A stretch of DNA of 64,000 nt from positions 1,674,001 through 1,738,000 of the forward strand of contig OX637337.1 of the NCBI GenBank assembly GCA_951799405.1, read 5' to 3'. Origin of the DNA: Agapetus fuscipes. Its lineage: Eukaryota; Arthropoda; Insecta; Trichoptera; Glossosomatidae. Both the position numbers and the translations under genes were made by a program. Below are positions 9,330-19,046 of this stretch, one piece after another (the stretch's first letter is position 1; the number at the start of each line of letters is the position of its first letter). Under the pieces are notes generated by a model that was given only the letters and a program-made list of their open reading frames with translations, searched no databases and was not told the origin of the DNA.

Positions 9330-12311
9330 CTAATCGAAGTTAAGCATTTCTCTGCTTTGTTCACTAAAGTATGCTTTTATTTTAGTCTTAAATGTAATCA
9401 AATTTTGTATTCCTTTAATATCTGGCGGTAAATTGTTAAAATTAATTACCCCATGATAGATAAAGCTATTTTGCGAATGTTTTTTTTCAAATTTTGGAAT
9501 TTTTAAATCATATTTATATCTTATTGAGTGACTATTTAGAAGATTAAGGCTTTTTTTATCTTTTAAAATTTGCAATATACTATATTTTTTATATATGATG
9601 TCTATAGTGGGAACATTGAACATTTTGAATAAAAGTTCTGACGGATATGTCGAGGGCTTTTTTAATATTATTTTAATTATTAGTTTTTGGACCACCCTTA
9701 TGGGGTCTATTATATTAGAGTATGATCCTCCCCATCCAATTATACCATATTGCAATAAAGATTGAACTGTAGCGTAGTAAACTCTTTTTAGGATATTAAT
9801 TTCCAGAATATTTCGTAGTCTTATGAATATGTAGATACATTTCCTAATTCTTTTAATTAGTTCACACGTATGTGTTTTCCACTTTAAATGTTGATCTATG
9901 TATACGCCTAAGTATTTTATTTTGTCTGTTGTATTAAGTGTTGAACATATTTGGTTACAATTTGATTTATCGCATTTATTTTGGTGGATAATTATTTTTA
10001 ATTCCAGATTTGTTTGAATTTTGTTTGTAGAGAAAGGGACAATGCATGTTTTTTCACTATTTAGTGTTAGAAGATTTAGATCAAACCAGTGTTTTAATTT
10101 GTTCATGTCCATATTTGCCTTTTCACTAATCATCTTCCAATTTATATCTTCTATTATGATAACAGTGTCATCGGCATATGATATAATTTTACCATTAAGT
10201 TTTTGAGTGAATATATCATTGACGTATATTATGAATAATAGTGGACCTAATACTGTTCCTTGTGGAATGCCAAAATCGCTTGATTCTGGTTCGCTGTATA
10301 TTTCGTTTATTTTGACGACTTGCGATCGTTTTTGAAGATAGCTTTTTATCCAGCTGAGAGCATTATCTTTAAAACCAACATTATTTAATTTATTTATTAA
10401 TTGTTTATGCGAAATGCTATCAAAAGCTTTTTTGAGATCTATGAATATACCAACACACTTATAAGATTTGTCTAAAGATTGGATGATGTAATTTGATAGT
10501 CTTGCTATTGCATCCTGAGTGCTTCTATTCTCCATGAAACCGAACTGGTTTTCATGGATAACATTATTATCTTTTATGAACTTGTTAATTCTCTTTTTAG
10601 CTATTTTCTCATAAATTTTTGCTATGTTTGAAATGACAGATATTGGTCGGTAATTAGTTATGTCTTCGGGGTTACCAGATTTGAATATTGGAGTGACAAT
10701 GGCTTTTTTATAAATCGACGGAAATATTCCAGTTTCAAAACTTTTATTTATTAGATGCATTAGAGGTTTAGATATTAGTTTTTTAATGTTTTTTAGTGTG
10801 TTGACGTTTATGCCATCAAAACCTGGAGCAGATCCTCCTTTCATGTTGTCAATTGTTTTTTCAATTTCTTCTTCTGTGCACATTTCAAATCTATCAATTT
10901 TGTTCACATTTAAAATTGGATCTGTTAGTGTATTTGTGTGTGTTGGGATAAGTTGGGCTAGATTTTTTCCTACGCTTTTGAAATAATTGCTGAAGATGTT
11001 TGCGACTTTGTAAGGATTTGCCTTGCAGTTTATAATTGCATTTTCATGGGTTATTTCATTTATAACACTGGTTTTTTTCCCCCCTTTATCCAATATTTCA
11101 TTAATGACGTTCCACACTCTTTTGTTGTCGCATTCGCTATTTCCCAATTTTCGTTTATAGTAGTTTTCTTTTGTTCTTCTTATTAGATATGACAGTGTAT
11201 TTTTGTAAGACTTATATTTTTTAATTAGGTTTTCATCGTTCGGTCTCTCAATGGTATATTTATAAAGTGTTTGCTTATGACGTATTGATACTATAAGCCC
11301 ATGGGTGATCCATGGCTTAATCGGTTTAAATTTTGAAAAGTTAGTCTTGGTTAAATTTTTTGTTGAATCGTTTATAAATTTAGAAAATTTTGTGTTAAAT
11401 ATTTCGTTACAAATGTTGACATCATTACAGTTGTATAGATCAGTCCAAATTTCATTTTTTAGTTTATCTTTTAATGTGTCTAAATGCAGAAATTTTATCG
11501 TAGATTTTCTTTTTTCTGTCAAGTCAGTTTCTATATTATGTGAGTTTTGAAATTTGTACTTGAAAATACATGAAAAGTGATCTGTGATATTTGTTTGGAT
11601 TACTGCAGATGATATATTTCGAAAATCTGTGATATTTGTAAACATATGATCAATGCACGAAGGTCGTTGGCCTTGCATGTTCCTAGTTACGGAGTTGATG
11701 CAGGATATATAGTTAAGTTCTGCCAGCATATTGAGATAGTTGTCTTTATCATGTGACGCGTAATCATCGGCAATATTTAAATTTATATCTCCTACAATAA
11801 TACTTCTTTGGTTTTTGAACTTAAGTAGAATATTTTTTAATTCATCAACAAACTGCAGTAATATAGATGCATGTGTACGGTAAATAGCGATAATGTTAAA
11901 TTTTTCATTTTTTGATTTGATTTCAAAGTGTAATATGTTTGTATTATTCACTTCATTTATTTCGGTCACTCTTATTAGTTTACATCGATTTGATAGGAAT
12001 AGCGATATTCCGCTGTTTTTATTTATTCTGTGTTTTGTGGAGTGGTATGTATATCCTGGCATATTATAATTTATTTCGCCCGCGCTGTGTGTTTCAGTCA
12101 ATACAAAACAGTCCGTTGTAGTATTTAAGTTTTGAGTGGTTAGTAAAAATTCATCGAAGTTTTTTTCAATGCTTCTAATGTTCATGTGATAGATTATGAG
12201 AGAGTTATCGGAGATATAGATTTTTTTAAAGTTAGACTCATCGATAGAGTAAAAAATGTGTTCATCTATATTAATACTCTTATCTATTTCACTACACAAG
12301 AAGTCCTCCAT
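9330..12311 (-). CDS. Retrotransposon ORF2, AP-endonuclease plus reverse transcriptase
   Basis: This 993-residue polyprotein nicks target DNA and reverse-transcribes the element RNA. Residues 1-~245 form an APE-type endonuclease: YHMNIRSIEKN, FVLTETH (catalytic Glu), IVGDINLNI near 170, CIDHMFTN, and the terminal NITDHFSCIF. The RT spans ~470-745: NYRPISVIS (~550), GIFIDLKKAFDS (~620, first catalytic Asp), GIPQGTVLGPLLF (~680) and SYADDT (~711, catalytic DD). The downstream region carries the thumb-like GVYIDQHLKWKTH and LQYGIIGWGG motifs. The YADDT and VLGPLLF versions point to the Jockey/CR1 side rather than RTE. There is no stop or frameshift, and no RNase H is seen. The clade assignment within that group is not certain. 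Confidence 0.93.
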   Translation of the reverse strand: MEDFLCSEIDKSINIDEHIFYSIDESNFKKIYISDNSLIIYHMNIRSIEKNFDEFLLTTQNLNTTTDCFVLTETHSAGEINYNMPGYTYHSTKHRINKNSGISLFLSNRCKLIRVTEINEVNNTNILHFEIKSKNEKFNIIAIYRTHASILLQFVDELKNILLKFKNQRSIIVGDINLNIADDYASHDKDNYLNMLAELNYISCINSVTRNMQGQRPSCIDHMFTNITDFRNISSAVIQTNITDHFSCIFKYKFQNSHNIETDLTEKRKSTIKFLHLDTLKDKLKNEIWTDLYNCNDVNICNEIFNTKFSKFINDSTKNLTKTNFSKFKPIKPWITHGLIVSIRHKQTLYKYTIERPNDENLIKKYKSYKNTLSYLIRRTKENYYKRKLGNSECDNKRVWNVINEILDKGGKKTSVINEITHENAIINCKANPYKVANIFSNYFKSVGKNLAQLIPTHTNTLTDPILNVNKIDRFEMCTEEEIEKTIDNMKGGSAPGFDGINVNTLKNIKKLISKPLMHLINKSFETGIFPSIYKKAIVTPIFKSGNPEDITNYRPISVISNIAKIYEKIAKKRINKFIKDNNVIHENQFGFMENRSTQDAIARLSNYIIQSLDKSYKCVGIFIDLKKAFDSISHKQLINKLNNVGFKDNALSWIKSYLQKRSQVVKINEIYSEPESSDFGIPQGTVLGPLLFIIYVNDIFTQKLNGKIISYADDTVIIIEDINWKMISEKANMDMNKLKHWFDLNLLTLNSEKTCIVPFSTNKIQTNLELKIIIHQNKCDKSNCNQICSTLNTTDKIKYLGVYIDQHLKWKTHTCELIKRIRKCIYIFIRLRNILEINILKRVYYATVQSLLQYGIIGWGGSYSNIIDPIRVVQKLIIKIILKKPSTYPSELLFKMFNVPTIDIIYKKYSILQILKDKKSLNLLNSHSIRYKYDLKIPKFEKKHSQNSFIYHGVINFNNLPPDIKGIQNLITFKTKIKAYFSEQSREMLNFD

Positions 12312-12494
12312 TTTTTAAATTAATAAAATAAATAAATAATTATAAATTATTATGTTAGTAGGACAGAGCGTGGATAATTGTACACTGTATGGATCCATAT
12401 TATCATCAAAAAAAAATATTAAATCATAATTGTATACACACATATTAAAAAATAAAGAAATAAAAATATAATTCGTTTAAAGTTTTGATAGGTA

Positions 12495-13601
12495 TTAGAA
12501 GTCTGTATTGCTAATCTGTCTGTCTCTAGCCAGTGCATACGCTGTACATACTTTAGAGTCTGTTGCTAGGTGGTCGAACGCAATGTTTACATTTTTTTCG
12601 TGTAGATAAACACAATTAACACATTTTACTATTTGCGATTTGCATTCACTTACTACATGATGATCTCCGCATTTTACACACTTTTGAGTTTCGGCCCTAC
12701 AGTATTTCCCGGGATGGCCATATCTGAGACAGCGCGTGCACCTCGTCACAGATATGAAGTCCTCTGCCCTGCAGATGCTCCACATCAGTTTGACCTTGCC
12801 TCCCGCGAGCTTCTCCCGTGTCTCCCTGTCCACCTCAATAACTAGGTTCCTGTCAGTGCTGCGGCTATTTTTGAAGATGAATAGTGGCTTTAGTGCATTA
12901 TTATGACTTATGTTGTTTTGAGTTCTGATTATCTCAGCGCAGTTTCTTAAATTTACGTCCTCCGGGACGGATTTCAGAATAATCAGTGGTAGCTTTTTAT
13001 CTACAATTTTACCTTCAATATCAGGTATGTTATTAATTTCATTTTTTAAAGTCTCTGTGTCCTGTCTTGTTTCACAAAAAATAGTTACTTTTTGTTTGTC
13101 GTATATTAGTTTTTGGATTCCTATCTTGATCTTTGCAGGATTAACGGCTTCTTTAATGACGTTTTTTATTTTTATTCCTGTAATATCATCTTTTTTTGAT
13201 TTTATTACTATTTTGTGTCCGCTGTTTTGTTTGCGGGTTCCGTTGACATCTGTCTTCTTGACAATGTCCGCCATTGTGACACTTCCAGTATTTCTCTTCT
13301 CGGGCATCCTTGCTCCCATCTCCTCCAATTTGGCGACCTTAAGACTAAGGCTTTTTTTTATCTCTGCCATCTCTTCGTATAATGCATCGATTTTGCTGCG
13401 GAGCGGCCTCAGCTCACGCAGCTCAGCCTTGATCTGGCGCAACTCCTCCATGAGCTCTGTATGAGGGGACGGTGTAGGTGCAGGAGATAAATTTGCTATT
13501 TCAGGCGTCGCCTTCGCTTCCCTGCGGCTTTCTCTTTTAAGCGGCATATTCAATTTACTATTTTCTATTAATGTACACTTATGTTGAGTTGTTTTGATCA
13601 C
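12495..13601 (-). CDS. Retrotransposon ORF1, gag-like nucleic-acid-binding protein
   Basis: This 368-residue protein belongs to the retrotransposon at 8.7-13.6 kb and would coat its RNA. A more likely start is the internal Met of MPLKRESRREAK (about residue 19). Residues ~45-100 are Leu/Glu/Lys rich (ELMEELRQIKAELRELRPLR) and look like a coiled coil for oligomerisation. The C-terminal third has zinc knuckles: CTRCLRYGHPGKYC (CX2CX4HX4C, residues ~288-301), CVKCGDHHVVSEC (CX2CX3HX4C), and a third incomplete-looking C-V-N-C group followed by H and C. This arrangement is typical of ORF1 in Jockey, R1 and I group elements. It ends 183 bp before ORF2. Confidence 0.88.
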   Translation of the reverse strand: MIKTTQHKCTLIENSKLNMPLKRESRREAKATPEIANLSPAPTPSPHTELMEELRQIKAELRELRPLRSKIDALYEEMAEIKKSLSLKVAKLEEMGARMPEKRNTGSVTMADIVKKTDVNGTRKQNSGHKIVIKSKKDDITGIKIKNVIKEAVNPAKIKIGIQKLIYDKQKVTIFCETRQDTETLKNEINNIPDIEGKIVDKKLPLIILKSVPEDVNLRNCAEIIRTQNNISHNNALKPLFIFKNSRSTDRNLVIEVDRETREKLAGGKVKLMWSICRAEDFISVTRCTRCLRYGHPGKYCRAETQKCVKCGDHHVVSECKSQIVKCVNCVYLHEKNVNIAFDHLATDSKVCTAYALARDRQISNTDF

Positions 13602-13714
13602 TTTTAGTATATTTAACTATTTTTTCTTTGTCTCAAGCACTCAAATCAACACTATTATTGTTGTATCCTCGAATAGTTATATATATTATTTTTGTTCATG
13701 GAATTTTTACGTTT

Positions 13715-14022
13715 TCATTACAATGTGGGCCGGACATGTAGCACGTGCAGAGGACTCCAGGATCATCAGAGCAGTCTTGGATGGTGCCCCCTCAGGTGTT
13801 AGACCACTCGGACGTCCCAGGATGCGGTGGGCAGACAACGTTGAAGCCGACGCCGAAGTTCTGGGAGTGAGGGGACCATGAAGGGAAGCATCAAAAGACA
13901 GAGAGTCCTGGAGGATTGTGGTGCGGGAGGCCCTGAGCCTTCAAGGCTTATGAGCCGAAGAAAGTAAAAGCAAGTATTAAAATGTGACAATTTTAATGAT
14001 GATGATGATGATGATGATTATG
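13715..14022 (+). pseudogene. RTE-like RT C-terminal fragment, second family
   Basis: It reads MWAGHVARAEDSRIIRAVLD, GAPSGVRPLGRPRMRWADNV, EADAEVLGVRGP, then after a frame change WREASKDRESWRIVVREALS. This resembles the C-terminus of insect endonuclease-reverse-transcriptase proteins (W-GHVAR ... GRPR-RW-D). The tail is an ATG simple repeat near 13996-14019. It is immediately upstream, on the opposite strand, of the Jockey-group element. Confidence 0.8.
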
Positions 14023-14312
14023 ATTGAATGTCGAGGGTCGCAAACATTTCCGTAACAAATACACATGTGGGCAGATATATTACATCCCAAATTATTTACT
14101 TTGGATCTCCCGAGGGCTTAACATGGAAAATTATATAATAGGTACTTTGTGGATCCGTGTTTTTTTTACTAAACGTGGGGTAAAGCTATTTTACGACTTC
14201 AGCAATATTCCTCTTCTTCTTCTTGTATCTCAGATTGTCTTTATTCAACCTAATAGCATTAATTTATATTTTGTATTGTTTGTGTATTAACACTGTGAAA
14301 ATTCATAATGTT

Positions 14313-14481
14313 TAATTTATTATTTTTTGAATGAATTCAAACAAAACACTGTTTAAAGACATGATGACCTACTAGGTCGAAAACGTTTGTAATTTGTTTT
14401 AAAGATTTTAATCTTTTTAAATAAATTTTATTGTGAAAATAAACAGTGTTTTGTTTGAAATCATTCAAAAAATAATAAATT
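14313..14481 (+). repeat. Foldback with hairpin motif
   Basis: The arms 14313-14354 and 14440-14481 pair over 42 bases with one mismatch. The loop has CATGATGACCTACTAGGTCG then AAAACGTTTG. Boundary sequence TGTGTATTAACACTGTGAAA is on the left at 14281. Confidence 0.85.
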
Positions 14482-14632
14482 AAGCATTAATTTAGTTTGT
14501 ACGAGAATCAACTCATTTTTAAAATCAATTATTTAAAAAAAAATAAACAGTTTTAGTTCACTTTTGAAGAAGAAGAGAAAGAAATCGAAGAAGTCTGTTA
14601 ACCTTCAACTTTTTATTTTACTGTTTTTTTTT

Positions 14633-14863
14633 CCTGACTAATAGGTTGATATGACGCTGACCACCAGGCTGTAAAAACTAAGTTTACTTTAGCTAATGCC
14701 ACTCCGGATTAAGGCAAAGGCGGCAGGAGTTTACAAGGCTTGTGTTAATGTGAGGTTTGGTAATTTTTGTTTTTTAGACATGCAGCATATTATACAAGCG
14801 CGAACCTGCCTGGGCGTGCATTAAATATGACCCTTAAATGTCAAAATACGTAGCTTGGCAACT
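14633..14863 (+). repeat. RTE tail module, diverged
   Basis: From CTGACTAATAGGTTGATATG to GTAGCTTGGCAACTT. Its 3' end runs into the next module in the opposite orientation. Confidence 0.8.
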
Positions 14864-14865
14864 TT

Positions 14866-15112
14866 CATTAAATCTAATCTAATCTTATCTAAGTTGCAAA
14901 GATATGTAACATTGCATTCTCACAAGCAGACACGTACAAGTTCGCGCGTGCGCATGCCGCATGTGAACCTACAAGTTAAAAACCATATCTCAAATGGACA
15001 TACACTTTGCAAGTGCTACCGACCTTCCCTGAAACAGGGGTGACATTGGCAAAGTAAACCATTTTCTGCAACATGGGTGGTCAGCCGCATACCAACCTAT
15101 AAGTCAGGAACA
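14866..15112 (-). repeat. RTE tail module
   Basis: From AAATCTAATCTAATCTTATC to CAACCTATAAGTCAGGAA. Head-to-head 3' ends with the plus-strand copy at 14633-14863 form an inverted pair. Confidence 0.9.
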
Positions 15113-15177
15113 TACGATTAAAGATTGATGTAAATAATTACTAAATGACATCTGTTGAACAAGAGTTAAAATTATTG

Positions 15178-15268
15178 ACAAGGCGTTCGACTGGAATCAA
15201 ATCAGCGTTGTTTTATTCCAAACACGCTTAGACCAGATTATCCTCATGATTCGCTGCGCCATATGTGC
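15178..15268 (-). repeat. SINE C head, diverged
   Basis: ATCAGCGTTGTTTTATTCCA then CACGCTTAGACCAGATTATC on the plus strand parallel the copy at 50.85 kb. Confidence 0.6.
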
Positions 15269-15651
15269 CTACGTGGGAAAAAAATCCAAATTATTATGAA
15301 ATTTGAAAATAAAATTCATGCAACGTATGATCAATTTGTAAGGCTTTTTTTTTCTAAGTATGTGTGGTCTATTTTGCATGCAAGTATGATATTTGCTAAT
15401 ATAAATAACTAGGGCTTCCGTTTCAGGGGAAAAACCTTCAAGCTTGCCCGAAAAATATAGGTTATTGCGTTCTGATGAAATAGGTCAGATTTCAAAAGAA
15501 AAACACACATGTTATAATTTGAGTAAATACATGTTTTTCCTTTTATCTTTGAGTTGAATAAATCTACGACAAAAATATGTCCAAAACAATTGTGATTTAC
15601 TTGTTTTTTTATAACTAAAAAAATATATCCCTTATGTTTGCTTGTTTCAGG

Positions 15652-15812
15652 CAATGGCGGCAAATATTGTAGGGCTTATGTTCATTTGAGGTTTGGATTT
15701 TAATTTGAACGTACACCTGCAGAATTTGTAAACGCGAACTACACGTGTCTGTTTGTGAGCATGCATTTACTATGAATATATTTTTGAGATTTAGATTATA
15801 GATTATATTGTT
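15652..15812 (+). repeat. RTE tail module, 3' half
   Basis: From GGCGGCAAATATTGTAGGGC to AGATTTAGATTATAGATT. A 5'-truncated SINE A follows. Confidence 0.8.
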
Positions 15813-15825
15813 TGTTTATCCTTGG

Positions 15826-16030
15826 CATCGTTTACTCAGCCTTCACAAGAAATGAGAACCAGCCCCCCGGGAGCTGGGAAACCCCCAGTTCAACTGAAAG
15901 TGGTTGGTGTGATGCCGGCCCTCTTACCCGGAAAAATAAATAGGTCCCGAATTGCCACATACGACCCCTTCGGGGATAACGCAGGCAAGAAGTTACATTA
16001 TATGTGTAGCTTAGTTGCGTTTTTTTTTAT
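15826..16030 (+). mobile_element. SINE A, 5'-truncated
   Basis: TTTACTCAGCCTTCACAAGA to TGTGTAGCTTAGTTGCG followed by a T run at 16020-16028. Confidence 0.87.
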
Positions 16031-16091
16031 CGTTCTATAGTGGTTAACGCCACGGCGCGGATGGGCGGAACATAAACAAATAAACATTTTT

Positions 16092-16300
16092 TTTTTTGGT
16101 TGTTATTTAATTAGATAACACCTTTTTTAAACTTTAAACCACTGTTTATTTTCACAAATATAAAATATATTCAAAAATTACTAATTCTTAAATATTTCAA
16201 ATATTACGAACGTTTTCGACCATATTGGTCATCTTCAGGTAGTATCTAATTAAATAACAACCAAAAAAACATGAATTTTCACAGTGTTAATACACAAACC
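16092..16300 (-). repeat. Foldback with hairpin motif
   Basis: The arms 16092-16117 and 16243-16268 are perfect 26-base inverted repeats. The loop on the minus strand has CCTGAAGATGACCAATATGG then TCGAAAACGTTCG. Boundary sequence GAATTTTCACAGTGTTAATA lies on the right. Confidence 0.85.
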
Positions 16301-17104
16301 ATAAAAAATATAAATACACGTCATTTAATTATTATTTATTTAGTTTTTTTGGGAAATTCTATATCTTTAAAGTACTGATCAAAAAACTAATAGCAACTTG
16401 GGTCTTGCAAACGACTTGAAAAATTAGTTCCGGCTAGCGACGCAGAAGCATGCTTAGAGCTCTTGAGGTGTGATTCACTCAAAAACAGCGCTCACTGAAA
16501 CAAGAATCCTGTAATCATTTTCTTGCCAACAGTTTTAGTCTCTGCTTAAATGAGAAAAATGTTTTACTACTGTTGGGAAGTACCTGAATTTCCTGAAAAA
16601 AGTACAAAAAGAAATTCACCTTTGCCTCTAGTATAAAGCATTGCGTAAAGCTTTCTTCGATTGCGGAAATCGGAAAATGTATGAAAAGTAAATCGCCCTC
16701 TAGGAGTACTGTCGTATATTCCATACATTTTTGATTACGCAATCGAAGTGAGTTTTACGCAATGTCTTATACTCGGAGAATCAGAGAGAGGAATGTAGGG
16801 ACCATTGAATAGACTAAGGTCATAAACGAAAATTGTTTTCTTACCTTCTCACACCTTATTTTTTTTCCGTTTAGACTTGCTAATCTGTCTGTTCTGAGTT
16901 GCCTCTCTCCTGTGATGTAGAATCACTGTTTTTTTTCTAGATATAAGGTAGGTAGTTTTCCCAAAAAATATTTCCATTTTTTACAATGACAAAACAACAC
17001 AGAAAGTTCATCACTATGACAATGTTTTTTATTTGCCGTTTATGTTATATTCAGTTTTAGGTATCTATGTGATGTTTCGTCAGGTGATGATTTGCCTTGT
17101 GATT
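16301..17104. other. Unassigned stretch
   Basis: Apart from the SINE B tail fragment near 16455, nothing recognisable. A 75-codon minus frame at 16515-16742 has no family features. Confidence 0.45.
16455..16500 (+). repeat. SINE B type-2 tail fragment
   Basis: AGCTCTTGAGGTGTGATTCA then CAAAAACAGCGCTCAC is the 3' tail only. Confidence 0.6.
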
Positions 17105-17665
17105 TTTTGTCATGATGATGATGATGGATGATTTATTTCTGGCGGCGCCGTTTAATGATCACAGACCATCTTAAGGGCGCCGTGGCTCTTCGAAAACAGC
17201 ATTTTCTTTTAAGTCCTCTTCTGAAGGTGATGGTGGGCTGGTCAGAGCGAAGGTCGACAGGCAGCTTATTCCAAGCAACTGGCCCGGCTACCCCAAAGCT
17301 CCTGTCCTCAAAATTAGAGGTATTTTCTCTTATGGGTTCTTTGACCCTGTTGACAGCAGTAGAGGCAGATAGCGCAGTGGTCGCCTTGTAGCGACGTCAG
17401 CAGGACATAGTTCAGCGAGACATGGGGGTGCCATTGCCGTACCCTTTAAGGCCTTGTGGACTGAGACATCGTTTGAACTCAATCCTCTCGCGGACCCTCA
17501 GCCATTGCAGCTCAAGCAGCAACGGGGAGACGTGGCAGTATTTACCCTTTTTGTATATCATCCTGGCAGCAGCGTTGAAGGCCATCTGCAGACGATCAAG
17601 AAACTTCTGGGGTAGCCCTGTGTAAATAATGTTGCAATAGTCAAGACGAGATACAATTATGTACC
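17105..17665 (-). pseudogene. L2/CR1-type retrotransposon 3' end, frameshifted
   Basis: On the minus strand the frames read SRLDYCNIIYTGLPQKFLDR, LQMAFNAAARMIY, then CHVSPLLLELQWLRVRERIE, and in another frame RSFGVAGPVAWNKLPVDLRS. This order is the CR1/L2 C-terminus. The 3' tail is an ATC-type simple repeat (seen as GATGATGATGATGGATGATT), preceded by GCGCCCTTAAG and CGGCGCCG. It is truncated 5' inside the RT C-terminal domain and has at least one frameshift. Confidence 0.82.
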
Positions 17666-18223
17666 TTGATGATGTAATTTCCTGTGCTGTTTTGTCATGT
17701 GTCTTTTTTGGATTTATTGGCGTAGCATAAATGAATGATCATCGTGTGACAAGTGACAGAACGACACATCGTTCTGTTACTTGTTGTTTTGTCATGTGTC
17801 GTTATGTCGTTCTAACATGGAACCATGATAAGTATGTACATAGTTTTTCTAAAATACTCCTGTAAGCTTTTGAAAATATAGAAATCGCTTTTTTCCGTAT
17901 TTTTCTTTGTAACTACATAGTTCTCAAATGACCAGATCTTGGCCTGAATAAAGAGACAGTACAAAAATAGGAACTCATTTTGTTTAGTGTCAAATATCAA
18001 ACCCACACCTCCCACTTGGAAAACAGACTCTCTACAGGTGACCTATGAACAGGATCATTCATCTTTTCTCTTTGTTAATCGGAAGCTTGTATTTTCGTTC
18101 AAGAGTTTGGAAAGCTTTTGAAATGTGAGCATATGTACATACCTGCACGTATTTACTACTAAAAACATTTGTCGGTAAGCAAATTTGACTACACTCGTAA
18201 AATGAGACGCATTCTTAAACACA

Positions 18224-18472
18224 TGCGGGGCTATTCTGATACATTTTAGTCGTCGGTTAAGCTCACGCTTTGACAAACTAATGATGCATTTGTATGAAGA
18301 CCTGTCAATCCAAGATGGCCGCAAGTGAACAGCTGATTTGTCTTCATACAAATATTACCAAAATTCGGTAGGTAAGAATGACCGTGGTGATGAGACTTTC
18401 AGCTCAGGCATCATTTGTTTGTCAAAACGTGGGCTCAACCGACGACTAAAATGTCTAAGAATAGCCCCGTTT
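18224..18472. mobile_element. MITE 3 with ~63-bp inverted ends
   Basis: CGGGGCTATTCTGATACATT and TTTAGTCGTCGGTTAAGCTC on the left pair with AATGTCTAAGAATAGCCCCG and GAGCCCA... on the right. Interior ATTTGTATGAAGAC / GTCTTCATACAAAT also pairs. Non-coding. Confidence 0.82.
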
Positions 18473-18796
18473 GATGTCATTTAGATCAATCGACCAAAGT
18501 TCAAAAAAATATTTTTTTTATGTTTATCAAACGTAAAAAAAAGAAACAGAAAGAGTGATTTTCAAGAAATCTGAAATCGCTACCTTAAAGGTAAAATGAA
18601 TAAGTGCTGATTCACTGATTTGACAAATCGTGGATAAAACATTTTATTAGTGTAACTTCCCACAGTAAGTGAATTGATTATAAGGTAGTGCTCATGAAAA
18701 ATTTCTAAACTACAGGATTTTCAGACTTTGTTGTGTTTTCTCTCATGGAAAATTGGGAAAAATGTGCATTTACTTGAGAAAATCATTTTAGTTTTT

Positions 18797-18918
18797 GTAA
18801 TCTATATATAATCTAAGCTGCAAAGATATGTAAACATTTAAGGCTCATTTTAAATGAATGCCCACAGACAGGCACATGTAGGTTCGCGCCTGCACATTCT
18901 GCATGCGTGCATACAAAT
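18797..18918 (-). repeat. RTE tail module, 3' part
   Basis: From TAATCTATATATAATCTAAG to GCATGCGTGCATACAAATT; the promoter-distal half of the module only. Confidence 0.75.
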
Positions 18919-18948
18919 TTTGAAGACATTCAAGAAGACAGCAACCCC

Positions 18949-19046
18949 CCCAAGTAACCTTTTAGGTTTTAAAAAGGTTACAAAAAGGATAAAAAAGGTT
19001 CTGGGTCCTTTTTGCAACCTTTTTAAAACCTAAAAGGATACTTGGG
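18949..19046. mobile_element. Short palindromic MITE (98 bp)
   Basis: CCAAGTAACCTTTTAGGTTT and AAACCTAAAAGGATACTTGG are inverted copies at the two ends, and AAAAAGGTT motifs fill the interior. Confidence 0.75.

Larger units (their letters stand above)
8738..13640 (-). mobile_element. Jockey/CR1-group non-LTR retrotransposon, apparently intact in coding
   Basis: This minus-strand unit has ORF1 (13601-12495), a 183-bp spacer, ORF2 (12311-9330), a ~500-bp 3' UTR and A-rich tails seen on the plus strand as T runs near 8738-8762 and 8808-8826. Both ORFs are uninterrupted, so the copy is young. It lacks an RNase H region after the RT. The 5' end is placed only approximately, just upstream of ORF1. 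I could not find a convincing target-site duplication: ACAATG near 8802 and near 13717 is a weak candidate. Which of the two T runs is the true 3' end is uncertain. Confidence 0.85.
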
